Shown piece after piece: positions 48,203 to 59,864 of a DNA stretch of 64,000 nucleotides. This DNA comes from Euleptes europaea. Its lineage: Eukaryota; Chordata; Lepidosauria; Squamata; Sphaerodactylidae. The position numbers were made by a program, and so were the translations under genes. The notes under the pieces are model-generated. The model was given only the letters and a program-made list of their open reading frames with translations. It did not search any database and had not been told where the DNA came from. Within the stretch, counting starts at the first letter, position 1, and every line of letters starts with the position of its first letter. The stretch is taken from positions 15,197,821 to 15,261,820 of the forward strand of contig NC_079312.1 of the NCBI RefSeq assembly GCF_029931775.1. The letters are read 5' to 3'.

Positions 48203-50317
48203 TTGAGGGGACTGGTACACGCGCAGTGGCAATCTCTTACAGGACGTCTCTGGATGTTAACATCGGAGGATACTGATGCTCGTTTAGATCTTCAGGACTT
48301 GGATCAATTACTGGACGATGCCCGATTGGCGACTGAGGATTTACAAATATTAACTGGACTTCTGGATAATCTTATTTCTCGACAAACTCTTTCTACCATG
48401 GCGGGAGCCCCACCGGAGGGTTTTTCCCTGATCCCGGATGCGGCCAGCTGCCAGGCTGAGGCCAAGCGAGTCGCTATTAGCACCGCTCTTCTCCTTGTGG
48501 AATGTACAAAAGACACCCCGGTAGCCACCTTGGCTCAAGTTTTGACCCCGACGTTTGGAGCCGAGGCATCCGCACTGGCGGTTCGAGTACAACCTCTGCT
48601 GGGCGGGGAACCTGACCCCATACTCTTGCTCCTCGAGACAGAACTTTTGCCACGCATTACGGCAGAGGCTGCCCTAAGACTTGAGAACGCCAAAGTTCTT
48701 GCGGATCAGCAAGCCGCCGAAGCGGCTAGGGTCGCAAGAGAGAGAGAGGCGGCGGAAGCAGCCAGGGCGGCTGCAGCAAGGAATCAGGCGAACGTGGACA
48801 CGCGCCCCAAGGACTATGTACTGGGACTATCAGGTCTCACCTTTTCCCCGGCGTTTGTCCCGTCGCGTACGACCCAACGCGCACGCCGTTTGGCTGACCG
48901 ACGTCGAGACTCAGATGAGTCTGAAGACGAGAATTTATATGGGGATAGCTCTCAATGGGCCACGAGCTTCCGAACCAGTAAGCCTCATCTTACTGGGGGC
49001 CCAAGTGAGGAGGTTCATCTTTTACGAGCCCAGAATCGGGAGCTCTCCGACCGTGTGGATCAACTCCAAGAAGTAATGGAACTTATGCTTCACGAGAACA
49101 GGCAATTACAACAAACCCTGATAGCTCAGAGACAGCCCGTTCCGATACCGGGTCAGGCGGTACCCGTACAACCACCCGCTAATGTGCCTGCTCCACCCTT
49201 ACCTCCTGGAGCTCCTGTTGCTCCTCCGCTCCGACCACCCGTGCAACCACCTGCTAATGTGCCTGCTCCACCCTTGCCTCCTGGAGCTCCTGTTGCTCCT
49301 CCGCCCGGACCACCCGTGCAACCGGGTCAGCCCGCGCCCGGCCCTTGGAAGCAACTCAAATTGAGGACTACGTATGACGGATCTCTTGAGACTTTGCCTT
49401 GTTTCTTGCATCAAGTGGACAGTTATATGCGAGAACAAGGTCAACTTTTCCCCACGGAAGATAGCCGGGTGCGGTACGTAGCTTCCCTCCTGACAGGCAA
49501 AGCGGCTGACTGGATGGTCCTCCAGTTTGACACCCGCTCTCGTGCGATTCGTTCCCTCAACAACTTCATGACTGCCCTGAGAAGGAGGTTTGAAGACCCC
49601 TTCCTGGGAGAAAGAGCCAAAACGGAACTTTTACAATTAAAACAAGGCTCTGCTACAGTTCGGGAATTTGCCGATGAATTTCAGCGACTGGCAAGTAAAA
49701 TTGTAGGTTGGCCCGAGACCACCCTAATCCATCATTTCAGGGAAGCCTTGCATCCTGACATTCTGAACTGGTCTTACATGCGGGGCGATCCCGATACCCT
49801 CGAAGGCTGGATCCTATTAGCCGAGGAAGTGGAAAGCCGCCGCCGCTTTATTTCTCTCGTCCGTCAAAAGCACAAGGAGAAGGGCACCCAAAAGCCTCAA
49901 CCCAAGGCACCACTGCTCGTCCCACGAAATCCCTCACGTCCGCTCCAGGAACGTGAAGTCCGATTTCAGAGGGGTGCCTGTCTTACATGCGGAGAAATGG
50001 GCCACTTTGCAGCCGTTTGCCCACGCCGCCAGGAATTATTTCGTCCCAGCACGACAACCCGCGCCCGAGGTCGTCCACCACGCAGAGGCACCGCGGCCAC
50101 CCGCAGCGCAGCTCCGGGAAGGCCCACACCCTCTGCACTCCATGCCGGGGACCCAGCCTCCCTGCCTGCTTCCAACGACCCCGCCGGGTCTCGGATTACA
50201 AGTGCCCCATTGGGGGACAGCTTTCCCTCTTCGGATGAGGAAAACCCTTGGATTTCTCCAGCCTTAAACCTGGAATCTCCCCTCGACTTGTCAAAAAACG
50301 GCTCCGGTCTGTGGTGA
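48203..50317 (+). CDS. Chromovirus gag
   Basis: An open frame of 704 residues. The middle part (about residues 385-540) is the capsid-like region (LETLPCFLHQVDSYMREQGQ, LLTGKAADWM, REFADEFQRLASKIVGW), the region kept in the mammalian PEG10/RTL genes that derive from the same lineage. A CCHC zinc knuckle follows (CLTCGEMGHFAAVC). Before the capsid lies a proline-rich tandem repeat (PPANVPAPPLPPGAPVAPP, twice, near 49165-49320) and an alanine/glutamate-rich coiled part. The start codon is assumed to be the first ATG after the LTR leader. Confidence 0.85.
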   Translation: MRGLVHAQWQSLTGRLWMLTSEDTDARLDLQDLDQLLDDARLATEDLQILTGLLDNLISRQTLSTMAGAPPEGFSLIPDAASCQAEAKRVAISTALLLVECTKDTPVATLAQVLTPTFGAEASALAVRVQPLLGGEPDPILLLLETELLPRITAEAALRLENAKVLADQQAAEAARVAREREAAEAARAAAARNQANVDTRPKDYVLGLSGLTFSPAFVPSRTTQRARRLADRRRDSDESEDENLYGDSSQWATSFRTSKPHLTGGPSEEVHLLRAQNRELSDRVDQLQEVMELMLHENRQLQQTLIAQRQPVPIPGQAVPVQPPANVPAPPLPPGAPVAPPLRPPVQPPANVPAPPLPPGAPVAPPPGPPVQPGQPAPGPWKQLKLRTTYDGSLETLPCFLHQVDSYMREQGQLFPTEDSRVRYVASLLTGKAADWMVLQFDTRSRAIRSLNNFMTALRRRFEDPFLGERAKTELLQLKQGSATVREFADEFQRLASKIVGWPETTLIHHFREALHPDILNWSYMRGDPDTLEGWILLAEEVESRRRFISLVRQKHKEKGTQKPQPKAPLLVPRNPSRPLQEREVRFQRGACLTCGEMGHFAAVCPRRQELFRPSTTTRARGRPPRRGTAATRSAAPGRPTPSALHAGDPASLPASNDPAGSRITSAPLGDSFPSSDEENPWISPALNLESPLDLSKNGSGLW

Positions 50318-53300
50318 ATGGAGCATCTCCACAGACCTCTCAGGATCTTCCTATCAAACCGAATGCTCCTACCAAAATCAAAGAAGTGGACTCCACCGTC
50401 TACGTAGATGCAGTTTTACAACAACTTAACGGAGGTCCACAAATCCCCGTCAAAGCACTAATTGACTCCGGTTGCTGTCGCACTCTCATAAGCGAAGCCA
50501 CGTTTGCTGCCCTCAGAGCCGACTCAGAGGCTTTACCCGCCCCCGTCCAATTTGCTCAAATGGACGGGAGCCAATTCCAGGGGGGTCCAGTTGATCATCG
50601 CACCATAGGGGTGGCAATGGGAATTGGTTCCCACTGGGAACAAATAGACTTCACTATAGCCCCTATCCGATTTGAAGTGGTCTTGGGAATTAACTGGATT
50701 AAAGGACATAGTCCCAGTATTGATTGGGAAACAGACACTATTTCTTTCGCTAGTCCCACCTGCGACCAGCATCGGCAAAACTTTGCTCTGCCATTTCCGC
50801 CCGTTCCAGCGTTAACCTCTACTGCCCCAGTACCACCGGCTCTACCCGCTGTATACCGGGACTTTGAAGATGTCTTCGACCTTAAGGAATGTGATGCCTT
50901 ACCCCCCCACCGGGCCTCAGACTGTGCGATTGAAGTAGTAAAGGACTGCACATTAACCAAAAGTAAGATTTACCCTATGAGCGCTTCCGAGCGCACTGTC
51001 CTCCGGGACTTTTTGGACAAAAACCTCGCCAGAGGGTTCATTCGCCCTTCGAATGCCCCAAACTCGGCCCCCGCGTTTTTCGTCCGGAAAAAAGAGGGCG
51101 ACCTTCGCCTGTGCATTGACTTCAGAAAGCTCAATGCGGTTACCCAGACCAACGCCTATCCTATCCCATTAATATCGGATATTTTGGGACAATTACAGGA
51201 AGGCCGTGTGTTCTCTAAATTAGACTTGGTGGAAGCCTACTACCGAGTCCGTATCCGCGAAGGAGATGAACACCTCACTGCCTTCTCTAGCTGTTTCGGA
51301 ATGTATGAATTCCTTGTAATGCCGTTCGGATTAAAAGGGGCCCCGGGGGTCTTCATGCAACTCATCAATGAAATCCTACATGACCTTCTATATCGTGGGG
51401 TGGTGGTCTACTTAGATGACATTCTCATTTATTCGAAAACTATGGACGAGCATGTGACTCTGGTCAGAGAAGTTCTACAACGCCTGCGTAACCATCAACT
51501 GTTCGCTAAACTAGCTAAGTGTGAATTTCACCAAAGCAAACTCACGTTTTTGGGATACATCATCTCCCACCAAGGTCTTCGCATGGACCCCGCCAAAGTC
51601 CAAGCCGTCCTCGATTGGACTCCCCCCACCAACCGTAAGCAAGTACAGCAATTTCTGGGATTTGCAAACTTCTATCGGGGATTCATCCCTAACTTCGCCC
51701 AAGTGGCTCTACCCATTACGGACCTGCTGAAAACTAAAGGAAAAGTAAGCTCGGCTGCCTTGCCCTCCGCAAAGATCCTATGGACTGAGCAATGCCAAGC
51801 CGCCTTTCTGGCCCTCAAACGCCTCTTCACTTCGGAGCCGGTGCTACGGCACCCAGACCCAAATCAAATGTTCATTGTGCAAGTCGATGCTTCCGATGTA
51901 GCCATGGGAGGGGCTCTCCTCCAGCAAGGACCGGACGGTCTTCTTCACCCTTGCGCTTACTTTTCAAAAAAATTTGCGCACGCTCAATTAAACTGGCCCA
52001 TCTGGGAGAAAGAGGCCTCTGCAGTTCATCATGCACTGACTTTATGGCGGCAATTCTTGGAAGGGTCTAAAATACCCTTTGAAGTTTGGACCGATCACAA
52101 AAATCTAGCTGCCCTCACGGGGTCCCATAAGCTATCGGCGAAACAACAACGGTGGGCGGAGTTCTTTGCTCAGTTCCGTTTCACCCTGAAGCACGTCCCT
52201 GGGAAGCAGAACGTTCTCGCGGATGCCCTCTCCCGTTTACCACAATATCCGGTAAAACTCGAAAGACCCACCAACTCTCTATTCACCCCTATGCAACGTG
52301 GGGCCCTACCTATGCTGGCTGTGCAAACCCGATCCCAGCATCAACACACCTCGCAAGCTCCGCCAGCCCAACCGGCTGCCCAGCCGCCACCGCAACAGAC
52401 CGGAGTTCCCGCCCCTCCTACCCCTCCGACCGCTCAGCCGCCTGCAGTCTGCGCGCCGCCACACGTAAGCACTAGCCCTATAACTATTTCTCAGATCTCC
52501 AAAACCGACGGGGGGGCTCCCTCCAAACTCCCCATCTCCGAATCCTTTTAACTGTCCTTCGGGACCAGTGCCTTTTAGAACGTTCCGCTCATACCCTACC
52601 TCCTGGTGTTTTGGAACAAGGGGGGTCCTGGTACAAAGACTCAAAATTGTATGTACCCAAAGCTCTCCGGAAGGACGTTTTACATTTAGCTCATGGAGCC
52701 AAAACAGCTGGGCACTTTGGGTTTCTGAAGACCCTTCACTTATTGCGCAGACAGTTCTGGTGGGGGGGAATGCGTTCCGACATTGACTCCTTCATCCGCA
52801 GCTGTCCCGTTTGTGCCGCTGCGAAACGATCGCAGGGCAAACCCCCGGGTCTGCTACAACCTCTTGAAACGCCCAGCAAACCTTGGGAAGTGATCGCTAT
52901 GGACTTCATGACTGATCTCCCTCTCAGTGGGGGTAAAACTGGGTTGTTACTGATTTGTTTTCTAAGCAAATACATTTGATTCCATGTGCAGGGATCCCCT
53001 CTGCTCAGAAACTAGCCCGCCTCTTCGTGACGCATATATTTCGTTTACATTCGTTTCCGCGTAAAATAATTTGTGACCGCGGAAGTGGTTTCGTTTCTAA
53101 GTTTTGGAAAGCTTTCCTCAAGTTGGTGGGGGTGGAACAGGGATTGTCTAGTGCATACCATCCTCAAACTGATGGTCAAACTGAACGTGTCAATGCTGTA
53201 CTCGAATGTTATTTGCGTTGTTATGTTAACTACCACCAGGATAACTGGGTGGAACTGCTACCTTTAGCAGAATATGCCTACAATAATGCCATGCATCAAT

Positions 53301-53968
53301 CCACAGGTTTTAGCCCGTTTTTTGCTGTGTATGGACAAGATTTCAGTCCCATCGTTCCTACAGATGATGTAGAGGGGGAGGGGAACCCCGACATTGCCTC
53401 CTGGGCACACGCCCTCCGTACCACTTGGCCCTGGCTCGTTAGCAACCTCGACCGGGCCAAACGTAAATACAAAGCGCAAGCTGACAAACATCGCTCCCCC
53501 GGGGGTGATCTGCAAGTGGGTGCTTTGGTTTACCTTTCCACCAAAAACCTCCGGTCCACCCAACCGTGCCATAAACTCAGCGCCAAATTCATTGGCCCTT
53601 TCCCCATTACTCGGGTCATAAACCCTGTCACAGTGGAACTGGCTCTCCCCAAATCTTTGAGGCGTGTGCATCCTGTTTTCCACATAAGCCTCCTCAAACC
53701 CCATGTTGCTTCTCCACGGTGGCATCCGGACCCACCGCCTGCGCAACCCATCATGGTGGGGGGGGAAGAACACTTCGAAGTCTCCAAGATCCTTGACTCC
53801 CGTATTCACCATGGTACTCTCCAGTATCTAGTTCGTTGGAAACATTTCCCCCCTGCCTATGACGAATGGGTGCGCGCACGAGATGTCTCCGCCCCCGACC
53901 TCATTGACGCCTTTCACATTGCTTACCCGAACAGGCCAGCCCCCTTGCGAACTGGGAGGGGGCCTTGA
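50248..53968 (+). pseudogene. Chromovirus pol (about two breaks)
   Basis: Parts in order are a retropepsin with DSG (ALIDSGCCRTLIS), a reverse transcriptase (LRLCIDFRKLNAVT, FSKLDLVEAYYRVRI, VVYLDDILIYSK), RNase H (VQVDASDVAMGGALLQQ, WTDHKNLAAL), an integrase zinc finger and core (HFGFLKTLHLLRRQFWWGGM, YHPQTDGQTERVN) and a chromodomain (LQYLVRWKHFPPAYDEW). The order RT, RNase H, integrase and the chromodomain define a Ty3/Gypsy chromovirus. It is broken in about two places. Confidence 0.85.
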
Positions 53969-53979
53969 GGGGAGCAGAA

Positions 53980-54268
53980 TGTCAGGCTGCTATCTCGGTT
54001 TCGTTATTGCCTCTGTCTCTGTGCTGTATTGTCTGCCCCCCAAGGTCGCATGCCTAAGCCTAAGCCTGGGAACTCAGCTCCTGGGAAACTGTATTCCTGC
54101 GTGTAATCTCCCGCCTTTCCTGCCTTATAATATCTCCCAGCTAGTGAGCCTTTCATAGCTGTCATTTTATTCGTTTGCACTGTATGCCTATTTGATCAGT
54201 AAAATCCACCTGTTTGGACTCTATACGACTTTGTGGTGATTTCTGGTTCTGTGGGCCAAGGGCTGACA
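53980..54268 (+). repeat. 3' LTR of the chromovirus
   Basis: A 289-bp repeat that appears identical to 47723-48011, followed by ACTTT, the second copy of the target repeat. Confidence 0.93.
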
Positions 54269-54940
54269 ACTTTCCTGTAGATGAGTGTGCCTCAACCTTT
54301 CTTACTTTAGTTGCCACCAATCACTCTTATCAATGAATCTGAGTTCCACCATAATGGAATTTAAAAAAAACCTTTTCCGAGAAAGGCATTTATATGTTTC
54401 CATGCATCCTGTTATTATATTGTTTATTGTAAAATTTTAGGGTGTGAAAATTGCAATAGTGTAGTTTTATTGCTGTAGCTTAAGAAGACAAACAAAAATA
54501 ATTATTCTGCTAGCAGTCAAAAATCAGTAATTGTTCTGGAAACCCAGAATCCCACGTAGATGAGTTCTGCGTCTTGCTGTAGTTTCGTGTACAACTGGTT
54601 GACAACCAGTGCTGTAGATAAAAGTGCCTGAAAAAGAGCCCTTCTGAGAGGAAACGAGGGTGAACCATCCCCTTGTGACAGGCAAAAATTTGTTCTGAGG
54701 GTTTGTTTCCTAATAGAGGGGAGTTAGAGGCCGTCTCAAAGGTTCAGAGAAGAAAAGGCCAGTTCCATCTTTTGAGCCATAATTAAAAAAAATGTTGACA
54801 CCATTACAATGGCCTATTATGGCAAGGGCCCTGACCAGGATGGCCCATGATAGCCAGACATAGGAGCATCTTGCTTACCGGGATCACTATTGCCGGTTTT
54901 ACATTTTAAAAAACGATCATATACGTTTTATTGACCCTTA
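54269..54940. other. Flank right of the chromovirus
   Basis: The first about 150 bp continue the duplicated flank (compare 15236-15420 in unit A). The remainder to 54940 shows no gene or clear repeat. Confidence 0.4.
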
Positions 54941-54944
54941 CCTG

Positions 54945-55065
54945 GATGGCTGAGGCTAGCTGGATCTCATCAGATCTCAGAAGTTAAGCAGGCTTAGTAC
55001 TTGGATGGGAGACCACCAAGGAATACCAGGGTTGTTATGCAGAGAAACTTTGGTCACTTCTATCC
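54945..55065 (+). mobile_element. 5S-derived SINE fragment
   Basis: Clear 5S-like head: GGATCTCATCAGATCTCAGA, AGTTAAGCAGG, TAGTACTTGGATGGGAGACC, ACCAAGGAATACCAGGG. The tail is lost soon after. Confidence 0.75.
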
Positions 55066-55107
55066 TTTCACACACACGCTGGTCTTCTAAGGTCTCCCTT
55101 CTGTCCG

Positions 55108-55316
55108 TAGGGCTGCCAGCTCTGAGTTGGGAAATACCTGGAGCTTTGGGGAGGGGTGCCTGAGAAGGTCAGGGTTTGGGGAGGGACTTCAATGGGGGAT
55201 AAAGCCACTGAGTCCTACTTCCAAAGCAGCCATTTTCTCCAGGTGAATTCGTCTCTGTTGCCTGGAGATCTGTTGTAATAGTGGGAGATCTCCAGCCACC
55301 ACCTGGAGGCTATCAC
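55108..55316 (-). mobile_element. MITE with AGGGTTGC ends (copy 7)
   Basis: It runs from TAGGGCTGCCAGCTC to CACCTGGAGGCTATCACC, in reverse orientation, with CAGCCATTTTCTCCAGGTGA in the body. The right terminus is worn. Confidence 0.65.
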
Positions 55317-55439
55317 CTCAAAAAGAAGAACCTAGCTTGTTAGAATAATAGTGTTCTAGCAAAATCAACCTATTATAATGTAAATCAAGTTGCAAAGTCT
55401 AAGTTGTAAGTTCTGTTGTTATTACCCTCCTGGACGAAC

Positions 55440-55600
55440 CTGAGGAGGAAAAAACTCAGTTCCCAACCTCCAGGGCTGGCCTGGAGAAAAATCCTCTGTT
55501 GCCACCCTCCAGGAATGACCTGGAGAAAAGAATATTTGCCAATCTCAAGGGCTTCTCTAGACTGAAATTCAGTGGTTGCCAACCTCCAGGGCTTGTATTC
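55440..55600 (+). repeat. Short tandem array of a MITE-end-like word
   Basis: Four imperfect units of about 40-50 bp repeat the words CCAACCTCCAGGG and CCTGGAGAAAA. The word resembles the end of the neighbouring MITE family, so the array may have grown from a MITE terminus. Confidence 0.5.
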
Positions 55601-55984
55601 TAACAAAAACAACCTATTATTATTTTTACCAGGTTTTCATATCAAAGTTGCACATTTAATAATGATATTTCTACACTATGTATTCTTACTACAACTATAA
55701 TGCTAAACATAAATCAACTCAATGTCATACATACAAAATCTCCCACATACATGCAATACAAATACCATATAATAGATCAGTCATAATACAAAATCTCAAG
55801 GTCAGAGGGTACAGTCTCCATATGTGACAAGTGAAGTCCATGAACCATATCACTATAACTTCTCAAAGTAACTGTTCATGTCTACTGTTGTTTTTTTCCA
55901 GACATTTCCATATGTAAAGTTCTTTTCTTTTTTCTTTTCTTTTCAGGTTACCAGTTGGTTGTTCCTGTTTCGAAGATTTCTTAG

Positions 55985-57207
55985 ACTCATAGAATCAGAG
56001 TTGGAAGGGACCACCAGGGTCATCTAGTCCAACCCCCTGTACAATGCAGGAAATTAACAACTACCTCCCCCCACTCCCCAGTGACCCCAACCCTCCCCCC
56101 ACCATGCAGGATCCCACAATCAAAGCACTCCTGACAGATGGCCATCTAGCCTCTGCTTAAAAACCTCCAAAGATGGGGACTCCACCACCCTCCGAGGCAG
56201 CACATTCCACCATCGAACAGCCCTCACCATCAGAAAGTTCTTCCTAATGTTTAGGTGGAATCGCTTTTCTATTCGTTTAAATCCATTACTCCGTGTCCTA
56301 GTCTCTGGAGCAACAGAGAACAAGTTAGTTCCCTCATCAACATGACATCCCTTCAAATATTTAAACATGGCTATCATGTCTCCCCTCAACCTTCTCTTGT
56401 CCAAACTAAACAAACCCAACTCCCTAAGTCTCTTCTCATAAGGCATGGATTCCAGACCTTTGACCATTCTGGTCGCCCTCCTCTGGATACACTCCAACTT
56501 GTCAACATCCTTTTAAAATTGTGGAGCCCAAAACTGGACACAGTATTCCAAGTGAGGTCTGACCAATGCAGAATACAGTGGTAGTATTACTTCCCTTGAT
56601 CTAGACACAATACTCCTATTGATGCAGCCCAGAATTGCATTGGCATTCTTAGCCGCCATATCACACTGTTGACTCATGTTCAGCTTGTGGTCCACTAAGA
56701 CTCCCAGATCACTTTCACATGTACTGTTGTCAAGCCGACTCGCTTCCATCCTGTACCTGTGCCTTATGTTGTTTCTGCTTAGGTGAAGTACTTTACACTT
56801 CTCCCTATTGAAATCCATTTTATTGCTTATGGCCCAGCTCTCCAGTCTATCTAGGTCATTCTGAACTCTGACCCTACCCTCCCAGGTATTAACTACCCCT
56901 CCTAACTTGGTGTCATCTGCAGATTTGATTAGCATGCTCTCTATTCATCATCCAAGTCATTTATAAAAATATTAAATAGTAACGGTCCCAGGACAGACCC
57001 CTGTGGTACCCCACTGGTCACTCCTGTCCAGGATGAAGTTGTGCCATTAATGAGCACCCTTTGGGTTCGGTTGGTCAACCAATTACCAATCCACCTAACA
57101 GTAGCAGTGTCCAGCCCACATTTTACTAGCTTTATTTCAAGAAGATCATGGGGGACGGACTTTATCAAAGGCTTTACTGAAATCATCTTCTTCCTCAGAA
57201 GATGCAC
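55985..57207 (-). mobile_element. CR1 LINE, 5' truncated, with RT
   Basis: The minus strand encodes much of the CR1 reverse transcriptase: [77 protein letters not shown] and EVFKQRLDGHLSGVL. The 3' UTR ends in ATTCTATGAG at 55985, the usual CR1 terminus. A few frame breaks and a stop split it into at least three open pieces. Confidence 0.85.
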
Positions 57208-58460
57208 ATGGATTCTTAATGTAAGCTTGAATTTTACTCCCAGTTTCCCCAGAGCTGTTTTCTTTCCTTACTGGTAGGAAACCCTCTCTATCCGGCTCTC
57301 TCCTGCCAAAACCCACCACCTCTCTCTCCATTCTCAAAAAGGGACATTTGAGATTGTTTGTTGGCCTACAGACGGTGGGGGGGGGACACACAGAAGCAGG
57401 GTCTGTTAGCTTTGGTACAATGTCATTGATATACAGGTTAAAGAGGAGGGGCACAAGAATACACCCCTGTTTAACTCCCTTCCCTGTAGAAATTTCTTTT
57501 GTTAATGAACCCAAAGTGCCCACCCTAATTTTTGCATATGTATCCGAGTGGAGCTCCTTGAGAAGAAACAACAATTTTTATCGATATTGGTCTTTGCCAG
57601 TTTTCCCCATAATCTTTCTCTGTTGATGGGATCACAGGCTTTAGCTAAGTCTACATGGGCCTTGTAGAAAGCCTCCGTTGGGCCATTCATGCCTGAGTAT
57701 GCTAATTGATGAAGTATTTGCTAGTTATCTAAAGTGACCTCTCCTAAAGCCCATTTGGTGAGGGTATAAAATCTGGTTTTCAATAACCCAATCCTCGAGT
57801 TTCCACAATAGGTATTTTCTGTATATTTTTAATGCTGTATCTAGGAGACAACTGGGTGATAATTACTGGGATCAGTTTTGTCCCCTTTTTCGTGGATAGG
57901 GACTACTATGCTTGTCTTTCAACCAGTGGGAAATACTCCAATTATTTATCTGGGTGAACAGTTTCGCTAAGATCAGGGCCCACCAGCTTGGGAAAGCTTT
58001 GTACATATCCATAGGGATAAGGTCCTCTCTGGGATCTTTAAAAAAAAAGGTAAAGGTCCCCTGTGCAAGAACCGGGTCATTCCTGACCCATGGGGTGACG
58101 TCACACCCGGACGTTTTCTAGGCAGACTTTGTTTACGGGGTGGTTTGCCAGTGCCTTCCCCAGTCATCTTCCCTTTACCCCCAGCAAGCTGGGTACTCAT
58201 TTTACCGACCTCGGAAGGATGGAAGGCTGAGTCAACCTTGAGTTGGCTACCTGAAACTGAGTCCCGTCGGGATTGAACTCAGGTCGTGAGCAGAGCTTGG
58301 ACTGCAGTTTACCACTCTGCGGCTGGGGGCTCTTTACCTAAGGCTAAAGAAGATATAAGATTTCTAACTTCTGTTTCTGTAAGGGGGGGGCATTCAGATA
58401 ACATGTAGGGATCCACAGTTGAGACTTGTTTTAAGCCCTTATTAATACATGAGGATGGAG
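57208..58460 (-). mobile_element. Non-LTR retrotransposon RT fragment, different family
   Basis: The minus strand carries KACDPINRERLWGKLAKTNI, LKELHSDTYAKIRVGTLGSL and GKGVKQGCILVPLLFNLYIN, RT blocks unlike those of CR1 next to it. The frame is broken. The clade (perhaps in the Jockey/I range) is not resolved. A SINE at 58047-58335 interrupts it. Confidence 0.6.
58047..58335 (-). mobile_element. tRNA-derived SINE of a second family
   Basis: On the minus strand a tRNA-like head (CAGAGTGGTAAACTGCAGTC, GAGTTCAATCCCGACGGG) is followed by a long body with CCTTCCGAGGTCGGTAAAAT, GAGTACCCAGCTTGCTGGGG and CCCCGTAAACAAAGTCTGCC, and an A-rich 3' end at 58047. It splits the LINE at 57208-58460. Confidence 0.75.
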
Positions 58461-58874
58461 TAGAGTCGATTCATAAAGTCTAGTGAAATGAGAACATTAC
58501 CAATATGACCTTTAAATTTAGCAAAATTCTCCTGGTGCTTGGAGCAGCTGGTGCAACTAGAGCTGCTGGTGAGAGGCCTGGTAGCCCTGGTGCATCTATC
58601 CGTCCGTCTGTGGCAACCCTGATGCATCTATCCATCAGAAAATAAAGCTGGGGGCCTCAGAACTGGTCACCAGCTTCTAGATGATAATGGGACTTGTATA
58701 GCCCAAAATGAAGGGAATCAGAACACCCCGGCCCAGATTATGTCCCGAAACTCTGCTCTTTGCAATGGAATCAAAGGTTTAATCATGAGAAGCCAAGAAG
58801 GTGGGAAGCAGCACAGAGAGGGAGGGTGGAAAATATCCCCTCCTTTACAAAACAGAAGGGTTAACTTCCCTTAC

Positions 58875-58992
58875 TGTGGTATAGTGGTTAGAGTGCCTTA
58901 GAATTTATGAGACCTGGGTTCTAATCCTAACCCTGCCATGGAAGCTTGCTTGTTGGCATTGGGCCAGTCACACACCCTCACCTTAACGTTTT
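58875..58992 (+). mobile_element. tRNA-derived SINE, 5' part
   Basis: GTGGTATAGTGGTTAGAGTG, GAGACCTGGGTTCTAATCC and CTGCCATGGAAGCTTGCTTG match a common squamate tRNA-SINE head. The tail is not readable. Confidence 0.6.
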
Positions 58993-59590
58993 GGATTTAT
59001 ACTTTGGGAACCTTGGCTACAAAAGGCTTAAATGAAGATATTGACTGGCTTTGTCTTTAATGTATTTTGTCAAGTTTAACACTGTTGTAATCTGCTTGTA
59101 AAATCATTTGTCTTGAGTGCACATGACCAGTGGTAACTACACTTCTCATAGAGATGCAGGGTGATTGCATCATCCTAATTACAGAGGTGCTGAGTCACAG
59201 AGCTTACATCAATCTATGAACACTATTTAAAGTTGTTCAGGATAATCAGTTTCACATTGTTTTACTAGGTTGATAACTGCACTCATCTTATAAGGGAGAC
59301 ATATATAAATCAGGTATGTGTACATACATTGGTATATTTAATATACATATAAAATTAATCAAGATAGATTAAGAATGAACTGATTTTGCCAATCTGTTTA
59401 ATTATGTGTTACAGTATTACAACTAGAGTCAATCTTACCAGATGTTTGAGTAATTGGTAATACGTTATGTATTTTTCAATCATCTCTTTTAAGATTTATA
59501 TGATTGGCTTCGTGATTAGAAACTAAATTATTATTCAATTTTTTCAGACATCCTATATACATGCCTGGTTTGATTTAAACTGTATGTGTG
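58993..59590. other. AT-rich spacer
   Basis: No gene or recognised repeat is visible. It adjoins the SINE at 59595 and the Penelope-like motif at 59865, so it may be an eroded retroelement. Confidence 0.3.
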
Positions 59591-59594
59591 TGTG

Positions 59595-59808
59595 TGTGTA
59601 AAGTGCCTTCAAGTCGCAGCCAACTTATGGCGACCCCTTTTGGGGTTTTCATGGCAAGAGACTAACAGAGGTGGTTTGCCAGTGCCTTCCTCCGCATAGC
59701 AACCCTGGTATTCCTTGGTGGTCTCCCATCCAAATACTAACCAGGGCCGACCCTGCTTAGCTTCTGAGATCTGACGAGATCAGGCTAGCCTGGGCCATCC
59801 AGGACAGG
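59595..59808 (-). mobile_element. 5S-derived SINE, near full length
   Basis: On the minus strand the head starts at about 59808 (GGATGGCCCAGGCTAGCCTG, ATCTCGTCAGATCTCAGAAG, GTTAGTATTTGGATGGGAGA), followed by the body (CAAACCACCTCTGTTAGTC) and tail (GGGTCGCCATAAGTTGGCTG, CGACTTGAAGGCAC) ending in a (CA)n run. It is the best preserved 5S SINE of the window. Confidence 0.85.
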
Positions 59809-59864
59809 GCTGTATATGTATATATGTAAATGTTTGCTTGTTTTACATGGGTTTCAATTGAGCA

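Larger units (their letters stand above)
47723..54268 (+). mobile_element. Ty3/Gypsy chromovirus (sushi-like), nearly whole
   Basis: This is a 6.5-kb LTR retrotransposon with two 289-bp LTRs (47723-48011 and 53980-54268) that look identical by eye, flanked by the 5-bp target repeat ACTTT. The interior has gag (48203-50317) and pol (about 50248-53968) with protease, reverse transcriptase, RNase H, integrase and a C-terminal chromodomain, in chromovirus order. Gag and pol overlap in different frames, as expected of the -1 frameshift known in this family. Gag looks whole, and pol has about two breaks. It lies 5.5 kb upstream of gene 2, on the opposite strand. The identical LTRs point to a very recent insertion. 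Confidence 0.93.
16300..54460. repeat. Tandem duplication unit B
   Basis: This unit holds gene 2. Its left part (about 16320-17630 and 23025-23290) matches unit C (about 60244-61595), and its right part matches the right end of unit A. It is more than twice the length of unit A, mostly because of later transposon entries. The ends are approximate. Confidence 0.72.

Noticed and set aside
48681-50238. Secondary frames inside gag (for example 48681-49076 and 49953-50267)
   Set aside because: They overlap gag in other frames and have no family likeness.
59700-59808. 5S rRNA gene
   Set aside because: Only the 5S-like head is present, joined to a SINE body and tail.
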